This document shows positions 42,884-51,329 of a DNA stretch of 64,000 nt, one piece after another. Numbering within the stretch: the first letter of the stretch is position 1; every line of letters begins with the position of its first letter. The notes under the pieces are model-generated. The model was not told where the DNA came from and did not search any database. It worked only from the letters and a program-made list of their open reading frames with translations. The position numbers and the translations under genes were made by a program. Origin of the DNA: Candidatus Tectimicrobiota bacterium (GTDB taxonomy: Bacteria; JACPUC01). The stretch covers positions 226,818 to 290,817 of the forward strand of contig JACPUC010000007.1 of assembly GCA_016192455.1 (NCBI GenBank), written 5' to 3'.

Positions 42884-44322
42884 GGCAGGCTCCTTTGAAG
42901 GTTGGTGCGCAGCATCCCTGCCTCGCTGACGTGCGTGGCCAGGCACGCCGCCTCAACCGCTCGCTCCTCCTCCGTCGAGGGAGCGCTCGGCAGCGGCGGC
43001 AACTTCCGCGCGGCACTGCGACCCCCAGGCAGACGGCGCTCCAGCAGCTCCCCATAGTGGCGGGCTGCGTGGAGGTCTGGCGCGCGGGCGAGGGCCTCCT
43101 TGAACTTCGGCGCGGCCTCCTCTTCCCTCCCCTGCGCCAGGAGCGCCAGCCCCCAGTTCAGGTAGGTCGGGGCATAGGCCGCGTCGAGCTGCGCCGCCTC
43201 TGCGAGGCAGCCCAGCGCGCGCCGCGTGTCGCCACTGCGGTGGGCGAGGCCCGCAAGCTCGTTGAGGGCCTCGGCGCCGCGCGACAAGGTGGTCAACATG
43301 CCGAAGGGGTAGAGCGCCGCCGCGTCGGTGCTGAAACGGGGGAGCAGCGCCAGGTAGCGCTCCAAGGCGCGACGCGCCTCGCGCAGACGGCGCCGCTGCA
43401 GGCAGACCTTGGCGAGGAGGAAGTGCGCGTCGAGGTAGTCGTCACGCAAGTGGAGAAGGCGCCGGCAGCACTCCTCCGCCTGGGCCAACTCCCCTTGGCG
43501 CCAGAGGAGCACTGCCTCCAAGTGCGCCGTGAGCAGGGCGAGGCTGCCGGGGGCAGGCTCCGCCGCCAGCGCGGCACGGGCCTGACTCGCCTGCCGCAGC
43601 CCCTCCTGCCAGTCGCCGAGGAGGTAGCAGGTGCGCGCCAGGTAGTAGCGGTAGGCAGGGTTTGCCGGCTCGGCTGCCAAGGACTTGAGGAGGAGCCGCC
43701 GGTCGCGCTCGAGTTTGGGACGCATGGCCTGGGGATCGGCGCGGTAGCCTGTATGGACGATGCGCAGGCTCGTTGCCAGCGCCTCGCCCCGCACCCCCAC
43801 CTCCTCATGGATGGCGCCGCGGAAGCGGACTCCGGGGGTGTTGCGGAACATCCGAACGGCAACGTGCATTCCCAGGGGGGTGCCGTCCGGATCAACGTTG
43901 ACGATCCGGAAGTAGGCCGCAGTGAAGCGCGGCATGGCGAGGAGCGCCCGCACGCGGCTGAACTCCTCCACGGGGACCTGCTCGTCGGCATCGAGGACGA
44001 GCACCCAGGAGAACCGCGCTGCCCGCAAGGAGGCATTGCGGGCGGCGCTGAAGTCATCACACCAGGGGAACTCGAACAGCCGCGCCCCATGCGCCGCGGC
44101 GATCTGGCGCGTGGCGTCGCGCGAGCCGGTGTCGACGACCACCACCTCCTGGACCAAAGGGCGGTGGTGGCGCAGGAACCCCCCAAGCCGCTCCGCCTCG
44201 TTGCGCACGATCATGCACAGGCTGATGCCCGTCGGCTTGCCGGAGCGAAGTGCGCCGGGCATCTCCAAGGGCCCGCCGAGAGGCGTTCCTCCGGCGGCGG
44301 CAGGAAACGGTACGGCAACCAT
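42880..44322 (-). CDS. family 2 glycosyltransferase with C-terminal TPR repeats
   Basis: 480 residues from the ATG at 44322 (GGGG 7 bases upstream). The GT2 domain starts ISLCMIVRNEAERLGGFLRHHRPLVQEVVVVDTGSRDATRQIA. It has VLVLDADEQVP as the DxD-type site and RMFRNTPGVRFRGAIHEEV, the signature of SunS/WaaE-like GT2 enzymes. TPR units follow from ~220 to ~440 (YLDAHFLLAKVCLQRRRLREARRALERYL, APTYLNWGLALLAQGREEEAAPKFKEAL). Such GT-TPR proteins commonly glycosylate flagellar or surface proteins or build polysaccharides. It directly follows flgE (115 bp) with a strong hairpin in between. The substrate is unknown. Confidence 0.88.
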   Translation of the reverse strand: MVAVPFPAAAGGTPLGGPLEMPGALRSGKPTGISLCMIVRNEAERLGGFLRHHRPLVQEVVVVDTGSRDATRQIAAAHGARLFEFPWCDDFSAARNASLRAARFSWVLVLDADEQVPVEEFSRVRALLAMPRFTAAYFRIVNVDPDGTPLGMHVAVRMFRNTPGVRFRGAIHEEVGVRGEALATSLRIVHTGYRADPQAMRPKLERDRRLLLKSLAAEPANPAYRYYLARTCYLLGDWQEGLRQASQARAALAAEPAPGSLALLTAHLEAVLLWRQGELAQAEECCRRLLHLRDDYLDAHFLLAKVCLQRRRLREARRALERYLALLPRFSTDAAALYPFGMLTTLSRGAEALNELAGLAHRSGDTRRALGCLAEAAQLDAAYAPTYLNWGLALLAQGREEEAAPKFKEALARAPDLHAARHYGELLERRLPGGRSAARKLPPLPSAPSTEEERAVEAACLATHVSEAGMLRTNLQRSLP

Positions 44323-44338
44323 CAGGAACCCCGCTTGG

Positions 44339-44381
44339 GCAAGCCTGCGGCGACCGTTGCGCAAAGTCCCCGCAGGCTTGC
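44339..44381 (-). repeat. perfect 12-bp inverted repeat in front of the GT-TPR gene
   Basis: Arms GCAAGCCTGCGG (44339-44350) and CCGCAGGCTTGC (44370-44381) are perfect complements with a 19-nt loop. It lies 56 bases after the flgE stop and ends ~16 bases before the GT start, next to its ribosome binding site. It may attenuate transcription past flgE or mask translation of the GT. Confidence 0.6.
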
Positions 44382-44437
44382 GAGTGCCGGTGCTGCGTTC
44401 CCGGTCGCCGGCCGTGGGCGACTCGGGTTGCGACGCA

Positions 44438-45715
44438 TTACCGGATGAGGTTGACGAGTTCCGCCAGGAGCTCATCGGTCAGGGTGATCGTGCGGGAGTT
44501 CGCCTGGAACCCGCGCTGGGTGGTGATGAGCTTCACGAACTCATCGGTCAGGTCGACGTTGGACAGCTCCAGGGAGTTGGAGTTGATCGAGCCGCGTCCG
44601 CCGCTCCCCGGGATGCCGATGATCGGTTGACCCGAGCTGCCCGACTCCAGGTACTGGTTGCCGCCAGCCGACGCCAGGCCGTCGGGGTTATCGAAGCGCG
44701 CCAGACTGATCTGGGCCAGGGGGAGGGCCTCGCCGTTCGTATAGTTGCCAGTGATGAGGCCCTGGTTGTCGATGGCGAAGCTCAGCAGGGAGCCCGCGCC
44801 GAACCCATCCTGCGATTGGAACGTCGTGGCCGCCGCGCTGGCGAACTGGGAGAGCTGCGAGAAATCAAAGCCGATTGCGGTGGAGTCGGCGCCGCGGAAG
44901 GCAAACGTGGCCGTCGCCCCGCTGACGCTGGTCACCGTCCCACCCGTCGTGAAGGTGATGGAGCCCTGGCCGCCCTGGATCAAGCCGGTGGAGCCGGCGG
45001 TGACCTCGCCCGCGTTCCCCATGATGTGGAAATCGTAGGCGTTCTGGGTGCCGCTGCTCTTGCGGAAGAAGATCGTCAACGTGTGGTCGTTGCCGATGGA
45101 GTCGTAGGTGGTGAGGGCGGTCTCGAAGTTCGAGGCGGCGGTCGCGTCATCCGCGGCGATGGTGTTGTTGCCCGCGAGGGTGAAGGCGGTGCTCGGCACG
45201 CTGGCCTGGGCATCCAGGTTCGCCACCAGCGTGACGTTCTGGCTGGGGCGCGTTGCCGCGGTGACCAGGCTGGAGAAGTCAATATCGGTGACGGAGCCGG
45301 AGAAGGCGCCGCTCTCGTTCGTCACACGCCCCTGCACCACCAGGTTGTCCTGATTGACGAGCTGCTTGTTCTTGTCGAGCCGAAACATGCCGGCCCGCGT
45401 GTAGGTGCGCAGGTCGCCCTTGCGCATGATGAAGAATCCATCGCCGTCAATGGCAAGATCGGTGCTGGAGTTCGTTGATTCGAAGGAGCCCTGCGTAAAC
45501 ATCTGACGGATATTCGCCAGCTCCACGCCGCCGCCGATCTGGGCACTGCCGCTGCCACCCTCCAGGCCTTCGCTCAGGATGTCCTGAAACTCGGAACGGC
45601 TGCTCTTGAAGCCCACCGTGTTGACGTTGGCGATGTTGTTGCCGATGACGGCAAGCGCAGAACCATTGGCGGCGAGGCCGCTCGAACCGCTGAAGAGCGC
45701 ACTGGTGATCGACAT
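44438..45715 (-). CDS. flgE: flagellar hook protein FlgE
   Basis: 425 residues from the ATG at 45715 with GGAGGT 8 bases upstream; an upstream in-frame ATG (45823) adds 36 residues without family features. The N-terminal axial motif (MSITSALFSGSSGLAANGSALAVIGNNIANVNTVGFKSSRSEFQDIL) and the C-terminal helix (LELSNVDLTDEFVKLITTQRGFQANSRTITLTDELLAELVNLIR) are canonical. The middle is the FlgE D1/D2 beta region. FlgE builds the universal joint between rod and filament. It follows the small operon protein by 168 bp. Confidence 0.96.
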   Translation of the reverse strand: MSITSALFSGSSGLAANGSALAVIGNNIANVNTVGFKSSRSEFQDILSEGLEGGSGSAQIGGGVELANIRQMFTQGSFESTNSSTDLAIDGDGFFIMRKGDLRTYTRAGMFRLDKNKQLVNQDNLVVQGRVTNESGAFSGSVTDIDFSSLVTAATRPSQNVTLVANLDAQASVPSTAFTLAGNNTIAADDATAASNFETALTTYDSIGNDHTLTIFFRKSSGTQNAYDFHIMGNAGEVTAGSTGLIQGGQGSITFTTGGTVTSVSGATATFAFRGADSTAIGFDFSQLSQFASAAATTFQSQDGFGAGSLLSFAIDNQGLITGNYTNGEALPLAQISLARFDNPDGLASAGGNQYLESGSSGQPIIGIPGSGGRGSINSNSLELSNVDLTDEFVKLITTQRGFQANSRTITLTDELLAELVNLIR

Positions 45716-45882
45716 GAGAGGTGACCTCCACTTTGCGAGTTGTAAATCTGCGGCGTGAGCCACGTCAGTCGCTCGGTGGCTCCAGGCTTCCTCCGAGAGG
45801 TCCAGCCTGTTGAAAACGCCCATGCTTGCCCGGACGCTTGCGCGCCCGGTTCCTTTCGCTACGCTGCTGCTAGCCCTTTCTG

Positions 45883-46272
45883 CTAAGCGATCACGGCGCT
45901 ATCGATGCGCGTGAACACTGCACCCGCAAGATCGCGCGCCGCCATCGCGGTGACGACGGTTCGGTTGGGGATGTTCACTACCAACGCCATGCCATCCATC
46001 ATCACGAGGGAGTCGCGGGCCCCCTTTTCGGCTGCCCGGTCCACAGCCCCCGCCAACCTTGCGAGCTGTCCCTCAACCAGGGTGAGGTCGCGCTGGGCGA
46101 GGCGCTGTTGGGCATGCGCCGAGAGTCTCACCTGCGACGGCTGCAGCTCCCGCTCCAATACTTGTTCAAACTCCTCCCGATGCTGGAGGCCTGGTGTTGG
46201 AACGGCGGTCGGCGGCCGCGACGCCGGTGCGAGAGGGGGAACGTTCTGGAAGTGAACTGGGTGAATGGTCAT
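45883..46272 (-). CDS. small flagellar operon protein (TIGR02530-type)
   Basis: 129 residues. The second half has the signature of the small 'flagellar operon protein' family found between flgD and flgE: VRLSAHAQQRLAQRDLTL, then SLVMMDGMALVVNIPNRTVVTAM and the ending VFTRIDSAVIA. Its biochemical role is not established; position suggests help in hook-cap or hook assembly. Its ATG overlaps the flgD stop by 4 bp (ATGA). Confidence 0.88.
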   Translation of the reverse strand: MTIHPVHFQNVPPLAPASRPPTAVPTPGLQHREEFEQVLERELQPSQVRLSAHAQQRLAQRDLTLVEGQLARLAGAVDRAAEKGARDSLVMMDGMALVVNIPNRTVVTAMAARDLAGAVFTRIDSAVIA

Positions 46273-46952
46273 GGTGTGGTGCCCTGTGGTTGACGCACCG
46301 CTGTGATGCCCTCGAGCGCCACCTCCGAGTTCCCGACGCGCAGGACGCTCACGCCGTTTCGCTGCGCAATGCCGGTGACGAGGCCCTCGACGAACGGCGT
46401 GACCGGCAGGCGCGAGCCCTGTCCGTCCTCGGCGGTGACGGCGAAGCTGTACTGGCCATCGGGCAGCGGCGAACCGCTGGCGTCGAGGCCATCGAAGGGG
46501 ATGCGCTGCAAGCCCGTTCCCTGGTTCGCCAGCTCCAGCCGGCGCACGAGCCGCCCGCTGTCGTTGAGGATGTCCACCGTCACCCGGCGCGCCTCGCCGA
46601 AGAGTTCGTAGGTGATGGGATCGGCCGCTCCTCCGTTGAGGCCGAGGGTATTCCCCTGGGCGCTGACCTCCTTGCCCAGGTAGTTGAGCGCCATCGTCCC
46701 GTTCGCCTGCTGCTGGGTGCGCATGACGCCGCCGAGCTGCTGGTTGAGGTTGATTAACTGCTCAAGGCTGCTGAACTGTGCAAGCTGGGCGGCAAACTCA
46801 CTGCCGTCCTGCGGCTTCAACGGGTCCTGGTGCTTCATCTGCGCCACCAGGAGGTTCAGGAACTCATCCCGCCCGAGCGCCTTGAGCGCACCGCTGCCGA
46901 ACGCCGACTTTGTCAGACCTTGAGTGGTGATTTCCGCTGTACCCTCAATCAT
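46269..46952 (-). CDS. flgD: flagellar hook cap protein FlgD
   Basis: 227 residues. The N-terminal export and cap motif is clear (LGRDEFLNLLVAQMKHQDPLKPQDGSEFAAQLAQFSSLEQLINLNQQL). The C-terminal half has the Ig-like and TUDOR-like FlgD beta domains (VTVDILNDSGRLVRRLELANQGTGLQRIPFDGLDASGSPLPDGQYSFAVTAEDGQG). FlgD caps the growing hook and is discarded when HAP1 is added. It follows fliK by 80 bp. A 6-bp hairpin (CGTGGC-GGTT-GCCACG, 46966-46981) lies just upstream of its ribosome binding site. Confidence 0.96.
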   Translation of the reverse strand: MIEGTAEITTQGLTKSAFGSGALKALGRDEFLNLLVAQMKHQDPLKPQDGSEFAAQLAQFSSLEQLINLNQQLGGVMRTQQQANGTMALNYLGKEVSAQGNTLGLNGGAADPITYELFGEARRVTVDILNDSGRLVRRLELANQGTGLQRIPFDGLDASGSPLPDGQYSFAVTAEDGQGSRLPVTPFVEGLVTGIAQRNGVSVLRVGNSEVALEGITAVRQPQGTTP

Positions 46953-47032
46953 GCTGACGACCTTTCGTGGCGGTTGCCACGTGCAACGTTGTGATGCTCA
47001 CGCCGTGGTGACCTCACCTGCCGATCAGGCAG

Positions 47033-49399
47033 CTAGGCCACGAGGTGCACGACGCCGCGGTGGCCGAGAGCGAGCGATCCGGCCGCGGCCCCGCCCGGTT
47101 GCGCGCCAGGGTCGATCGCCTCGGTCAGGCGCTCGGCCCGATCCCACCCCGGATGCGGTCCCCGCTCGGAGCCGAGCTGCTGCTCGAACCCCTGCCTCGG
47201 CTGATTCGAGATGTTGACCTGCAGACCATCGAACCGCAGGCCCTGGTCGTGCAAGCTGGCGCGGAGTTGGGCCACGTTGTTCTCCAGCAACTCCTTTACC
47301 GCGGTGGACTCCACCAGGAATGACGCCGTCACCTTGTCATGGTTGGTAACGATCTTCAGGCTGAGCCGGCCAAGCTCCTCGGGCCTGAGCTGGATCTGCA
47401 GCGTGTGCTGCCCCTGGCGCACCAGGCTGGTGGCCCGTCCGGCTATCTGCTCCAGGAGCTGGGTTAGCATCTGCGCGGGAGGCGGCGGGTTGGCCCCGGT
47501 TCCCAAGGTTTGCGGAGCGGCCGCTGACGCTCTCCCCGCATCGCCCTGCGTGCCGAGGCCTGCCGCCAGTCCCCCGTCTCGCCCGAGGTTCCCCAGCGTC
47601 AGATCGAACGCTTCATCGGCGCGCTGGGCGTGGACCTCCGCTCCGCCTCGCGCCGCCCCGCCAAGCAGTGAGGCATCATGATGCTGCGGCGGCGTGCCCG
47701 ACTGTGAGAGATCGAAGGGTTTGCCGACTTTTTCGGGGTGGAGGGCTGGCTTTCCCGTGGCCAAGAACGATGCCAGGCTGGCTTTGTCATCGGGTCGCTC
47801 TGCCGGCCCTCCCCCCGGAGCCTCCGCGCCGGCGTCGCCGGCAGCACCGGCAAGCGCTGGGTTCGCCGCAGCCGATGCGGCGCCCCCGAGAGTTGGGGCC
47901 ACAGCCGCTGACCGCGCCGCGCTGGCCTGTCGATCAGCCTGGCCGTGCGACGTTCCCGTGTCGAGGTTCACGTCGAGAGCCATCGCGCCTGAGGGGAGAT
48001 TGCCCTCCTGGAGAGCGACAGCGGCATCCTCCGCCGCCGCGCTTGCCAGCGCCACAGCTCCAGACGTGGAGAGCTGCGCCGGTTGCCCCGCCAGCTTAGG
48101 AGACCCTTGGCGAGCAGACGCCATCCGAGCCAGATCAGCCGGCATCGTCTCTGCCCCATCGGCCGCAGGAGCCGCCACTGCCGAGTGGCCAGCCAAAGCC
48201 ACGGTCGCCGCGCTGGCCTGTCGATCAGCCTGGCCGTGCGACGTTCCCGTGTCGGGGTTCACGTCGAGAGACGTCGCGCCGGAGGGGAGATTGCCCCCCT
48301 GGAGAGCGACAGCGGCATCCTCCGGCGCTGCCGCCGCGCTTGCCGGCGCCACAGCTCCAGGCGTGGATAGCTGCGCCGGCTGCCCCGCCAGCTTGGGAGA
48401 CCCTTGGCGAGCAGACGCCATCCGAGCCGGACCAGCTTGCGGCGTCTCTGACGACTGGCCAGGCGAAGCCACGGTCGCCGCGCCTGCCGCAGCCTGCCCA
48501 ACTCCGGTCTCCGCCCCCACGGGAATGCCAGCGCCGGTCGGAAGCGCCGCGCGCAGACCTCCCTCAGTCGCCTCGGCCACGGGACCGCCGACGCCCCGGG
48601 TCGTGGATGCCCCCTCCTGCGGGGCTCCGTCCTGAGCCGTTTGCGGCAGCTCCCCCCTCGCCGCGCTCATGCCGAAAAGAGAGGCAGGTGTTGCCCCAAG
48701 GTGATCCTGGTTCGAACTCCCTGCCGTCTCCTGAACGAGGAGTTGGCCTTCGCCGCCCGATGACGGCGAGGCTGCAAAGGCCTGCCCGAACGCGCCCAGC
48801 CGGGCGTACTCGGACGTTGCCTGACCGCCGACATCACCCCCTCCGGCAGGCCCATCACCCACTTCGGCAGCCTGGATGGAACCGAATCCCTGCGCGGCAT
48901 TCGCCGCCCCCCAGGGGAGGGACGCTGCTGACGCGGTGGTTCCGGGAGGCTGAGCCAGCGGTTCCTCGTGCTCGTGCGGCTCCGACTCGAGCGGCGGCGA
49001 CACTTCCTGTTCCCCTCGTGTGGAAGACAGCGGAGCCTCAGGCGTGTCCCGCAGTGTCGGCGCTGCCGCCGATGCTTGGTACGGCGCCTCGTCCTGTTTG
49101 CCGGCGCCTTGAGGCCCGCCCGGGGCCCGCGATTTCGCCTCCTCGCCGCGCCTGCGCGAGCCGGGTTCAACCGAGGATCGTCGCGCGAGCGCAGGCTGCC
49201 GAGTCGGCGGGCGCCCTGGCGCGGCTGCTGGGGAGGGTGTGCCCTCCTGGCTTGCCACGGAAGCATCCAAGGTGGCGCCAAACCGATCGTCAGCGCCGCC
49301 TGGCGGACTGCCACGCGCCTTGCCACCGGCAACCGCCGCAACTTGGGATGCGGGCGTTGCCGGCAGTTGAGCCAAGATCGTGCTCGGCATGTCCATCAC
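47033..49399 (-). CDS. fliK: flagellar hook-length control protein FliK
   Basis: 788 residues with a strong AAAGGAGGTGA ribosome binding site. Residues 1-~640 are a Pro/Ala/Gly-rich disordered ruler region with an imperfect ~97-residue internal duplication. The C-terminal Flg_hook domain is clear (HTLQIQLRPEELGRLSLKIVTNHDKVTASFLVESTAVKELLENNVAQLRASLHDQGLRFDGLQVNIS). FliK measures hook length and triggers the FlhB export switch. It is almost twice the length of enterobacterial FliK, which may mean a longer hook or a compact ruler. It lies between the MotE-like gene and flgD. Confidence 0.93.
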   Translation of the reverse strand: MMDMPSTILAQLPATPASQVAAVAGGKARGSPPGGADDRFGATLDASVASQEGTPSPAAAPGRPPTRQPALARRSSVEPGSRRRGEEAKSRAPGGPQGAGKQDEAPYQASAAAPTLRDTPEAPLSSTRGEQEVSPPLESEPHEHEEPLAQPPGTTASAASLPWGAANAAQGFGSIQAAEVGDGPAGGGDVGGQATSEYARLGAFGQAFAASPSSGGEGQLLVQETAGSSNQDHLGATPASLFGMSAARGELPQTAQDGAPQEGASTTRGVGGPVAEATEGGLRAALPTGAGIPVGAETGVGQAAAGAATVASPGQSSETPQAGPARMASARQGSPKLAGQPAQLSTPGAVAPASAAAAPEDAAVALQGGNLPSGATSLDVNPDTGTSHGQADRQASAATVALAGHSAVAAPAADGAETMPADLARMASARQGSPKLAGQPAQLSTSGAVALASAAAEDAAVALQEGNLPSGAMALDVNLDTGTSHGQADRQASAARSAAVAPTLGGAASAAANPALAGAAGDAGAEAPGGGPAERPDDKASLASFLATGKPALHPEKVGKPFDLSQSGTPPQHHDASLLGGAARGGAEVHAQRADEAFDLTLGNLGRDGGLAAGLGTQGDAGRASAAAPQTLGTGANPPPPAQMLTQLLEQIAGRATSLVRQGQHTLQIQLRPEELGRLSLKIVTNHDKVTASFLVESTAVKELLENNVAQLRASLHDQGLRFDGLQVNISNQPRQGFEQQLGSERGPHPGWDRAERLTEAIDPGAQPGGAAAGSLALGHRGVVHLVA
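47915..48428 (-). repeat. duplicated ~220-bp segment in the fliK ruler region
   Basis: Copies at about 47915-48131 and 48206-48428 are highly similar at DNA level, with a period of about 291-297 bp (97-99 codons). The encoded repeat contains MASARQGSPKLAGQPAQLST and SHGQADRQASAA. The copies differ by a small in-frame insertion. Confidence 0.85.
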
Positions 49400-49420
49400 C
49401 TCCTTTCATGATGTGGAGAA

Positions 49421-49441
49421 CCCAGGCCTACTCAGCCTGGG
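49421..49441 (-). repeat. hairpin between the MotE-like gene and fliK
   Basis: CCCAGGC-CTACTCA-GCCTGGG, a perfect 7-bp stem with a 7-nt loop, placed between the MotE-like stop (49479) and the fliK ribosome binding site. No T-run follows. Confidence 0.45.
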
Positions 49442-49478
49442 GCCGGGGCGGCTCGGGCCGCGGCCCTTGCCGCCGGTC

Positions 49479-50393
49479 TCAGAGCGTCCTCTTCTGCAGC
49501 GACTCCAACGACAACACACGCTGGATGGTGCTGGCCCGAGCCGGGTCCAGGAGATGCAGGATGACGCGCGCCCGCGGCTGGGGCAGTTTCTGCAACATCA
49601 CGAGCAGCGTGCCATCCGAGAGGTTCTCCGTGAGGTCCGCCGCCAGCCGTGGCGGGAGCCGAGTCGCCAAGCGGACCAGGCGCTCGAGGTCCTGCGGCTC
49701 AGCCATCGATTCCAGCCGGACGGGCTTCAAGAATGCGGTGGTGATTCTGGCAGCCAGGCCTGCGTTGAGCTGCTCGAAGATCTTTGCAGCCTTCGTCTCC
49801 CGCAGCTCTCGCAGCAGCTTCACCGCCATTTCCAGGGGCAGCCGCTGGTAGAGCTTGGCCGCAGCCTCGGCCCGCATCGACTCATAGAGCTGCACAAAGG
49901 AGCCAATCTTCTTCGCCTCGAAGGAACGCTGTTTGGTCTCGAACTGGGCCACGATCGCCTCGATGAACCGCACGTATTCGAGGTTCTCCCGCACCTCCAC
50001 CGCCAGCAACTGGAGAGCCGCCTCGCGTCGTTCGACCTCTTGACGCCGCGCCGCCAATGCTCGTTCACGCTCGACTCTCTCCTTCAGCACGTCGCGCAAC
50101 CCATGTGGAGAGGCAAGGATGCGGCGCTCCAGTTCCTCGCCGCGACCCGACTCCTGTCCAGCCTCCTGCTCCGGCGCCCCGCCCGCAGTGGTTCGGGGAA
50201 TCCTGGTTGCCGCGGCCGCCGGGGAGGCAGTTGCAGGCTCGTCCGAGGGGGCGTTCTGCGGCTCCGCCGCCTCCCGAGGGGACCTTGCACGTTGGCCCGG
50301 CGGTGCGTTCTGGGCCAGCGCCTGGGCCGCCAGCAGCACGCCGCCGAGGAAGATTGTTGCGATGACTGCCGCCAACGCCTGGAAACGGATCAT
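49479..50393 (-). CDS. MgtE-N/MotE-like protein A, periplasmic or anchored
   Basis: 304 residues from the ATG at 50393. A signal anchor or signal peptide (LAAVIATIFLGGVLLAAQALAQ) is followed by a Pro/Ala linker, a coiled-coil (~100-160, LKERVERERALAARRQEVERREAALQLLAVEVREN) and an MgtE N-terminal-like domain (YESMRAEAAAKLYQRLPLEMAVKLLRELRETKAAKIFEQLNAGLAARIT). The final part repeats this superhelical fold (RLVRLATRLPPRLAADLTENLSDGTLLVMLQKLPQPRARVILHLLDPARAS). Proteins of this type (MotE in rhizobia and epsilonproteobacteria) support stator or export function in the periplasm. It is tandem to a paralogue at 50493-51329. Confidence 0.8.
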   Translation of the reverse strand: MIRFQALAAVIATIFLGGVLLAAQALAQNAPPGQRARSPREAAEPQNAPSDEPATASPAAAATRIPRTTAGGAPEQEAGQESGRGEELERRILASPHGLRDVLKERVERERALAARRQEVERREAALQLLAVEVRENLEYVRFIEAIVAQFETKQRSFEAKKIGSFVQLYESMRAEAAAKLYQRLPLEMAVKLLRELRETKAAKIFEQLNAGLAARITTAFLKPVRLESMAEPQDLERLVRLATRLPPRLAADLTENLSDGTLLVMLQKLPQPRARVILHLLDPARASTIQRVLSLESLQKRTL

Positions 50394-50492
50394 CCTTGCC
50401 TCTCGGTTCGCCTGCTGTCGCCTTTGCGAGTCTTCGCATCGGCGCCGGGAACCGTCCAGACCCAACCGCCCGCGGCCCGCGGCGGTAGCGGG

Positions 50493-51329
50493 CTACTTTT
50501 CCGCCTTTGCCGTGGAGACGCGCATGAGCGCCGCACTCACCGCGGTGCCCCGCTGCGCCTCGAGGTTCGCCAGCACCTTCGCCGCCTTGGCGCTCCGCAT
50601 GCCGCGCATGAGACGCACGGTGGTGGAGAGTGGCAGCTCGTTGAAAATCCTGGCGGCGTGCGTCGGCCGCATCGACTCATAGAGCTTCACGAGCCGGCGA
50701 AGCTGCCGGTCCTTGAAAAGGTTCTGCGCCTCGAGCTGCTTGATGACCCCTGCTTGCGTTGTCATCATGAGCTGGATTTCGCGGCGCAGCTTTTCCTGGA
50801 GATCGCTCAGCTTCGTCTCCCGGGAAGCAAGCTCGCGTTCTTGTTCGACAATCGCGTGCTCGCGACGGAGGATCGCGCCGATGAGGCCCGCCACCGCCTC
50901 CTTCGAGAAAGGGGACGAAGCAGCCTTCTCGTCGTCCGCGCCATCGTCCTCCGCGGCGCCTGTCTCCCGAAGTTGCCCGGGGCTCGCGCTGTCCGTCTCC
51001 TCAGAAGACGCCTGCGACCGATCCGCGCTGGTGGGACGCGGGTTCGCCGGGCCCGACGATTGAGCTGCGCCGGCGTTCACCTTCATCGGGGTGCTGGATC
51101 GGCCCTGCTCGCTCGCCGCCGCAGGCACGCCCTCAGGCCCAGCGGCGCTTTCCAACGGCGCCGCCGTTGGGGGGGCAGGAGCCGCCCCGCTCGGCGCCGC
51201 TGCCTTGGAGTCGCGCTCGACCTGCGGCGACTGGGCCTGGCCAGGCAGGGCGACGATGAGGAAGCTTAGGAGCGCCGCAAGCAGCAGCGCGCCCCAGCCT
51301 GAGCGGACGTACGCTTTTTCGGACCTCAT
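50493..51329 (-). CDS. MgtE-N/MotE-like protein B
   Basis: 278 residues. A signal peptide or anchor (GALLLAALLSFLIVALPGQAQ) is followed by a ~100-residue Ala/Pro/Ser-rich linker, a coiled-coil (LRREHAIVEQERELASRETKLSDLQEKLRREIQLM) and a MgtE-N-like C-terminal domain (LVKLYESMRPTHAARIFNELPLSTTVRLMRGMRSAKAAKVLANLEAQRGTAVSAAL). It shares layout and the YESMR...A-x-I/L-F/Y-x-x-LP motif with protein A but lacks the extra C-terminal region. Its start overlaps the fliJ stop by 4 bp (ATGA). MgtE-N proteins next to fliJ are common in Gram-positive and deltaproteobacterial loci. Confidence 0.82.
   Translation of the reverse strand: MRSEKAYVRSGWGALLLAALLSFLIVALPGQAQSPQVERDSKAAAPSGAAPAPPTAAPLESAAGPEGVPAAASEQGRSSTPMKVNAGAAQSSGPANPRPTSADRSQASSEETDSASPGQLRETGAAEDDGADDEKAASSPFSKEAVAGLIGAILRREHAIVEQERELASRETKLSDLQEKLRREIQLMMTTQAGVIKQLEAQNLFKDRQLRRLVKLYESMRPTHAARIFNELPLSTTVRLMRGMRSAKAAKVLANLEAQRGTAVSAALMRVSTAKAEK

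Noticed and set aside
46981..47000. GTGCAACGTT-type direct and inverted motifs upstream of flgD as a sigma54 promoter
   Set aside because: GG and GC elements are present but the N10 spacing fails, so flgD is taken as read through from fliK.
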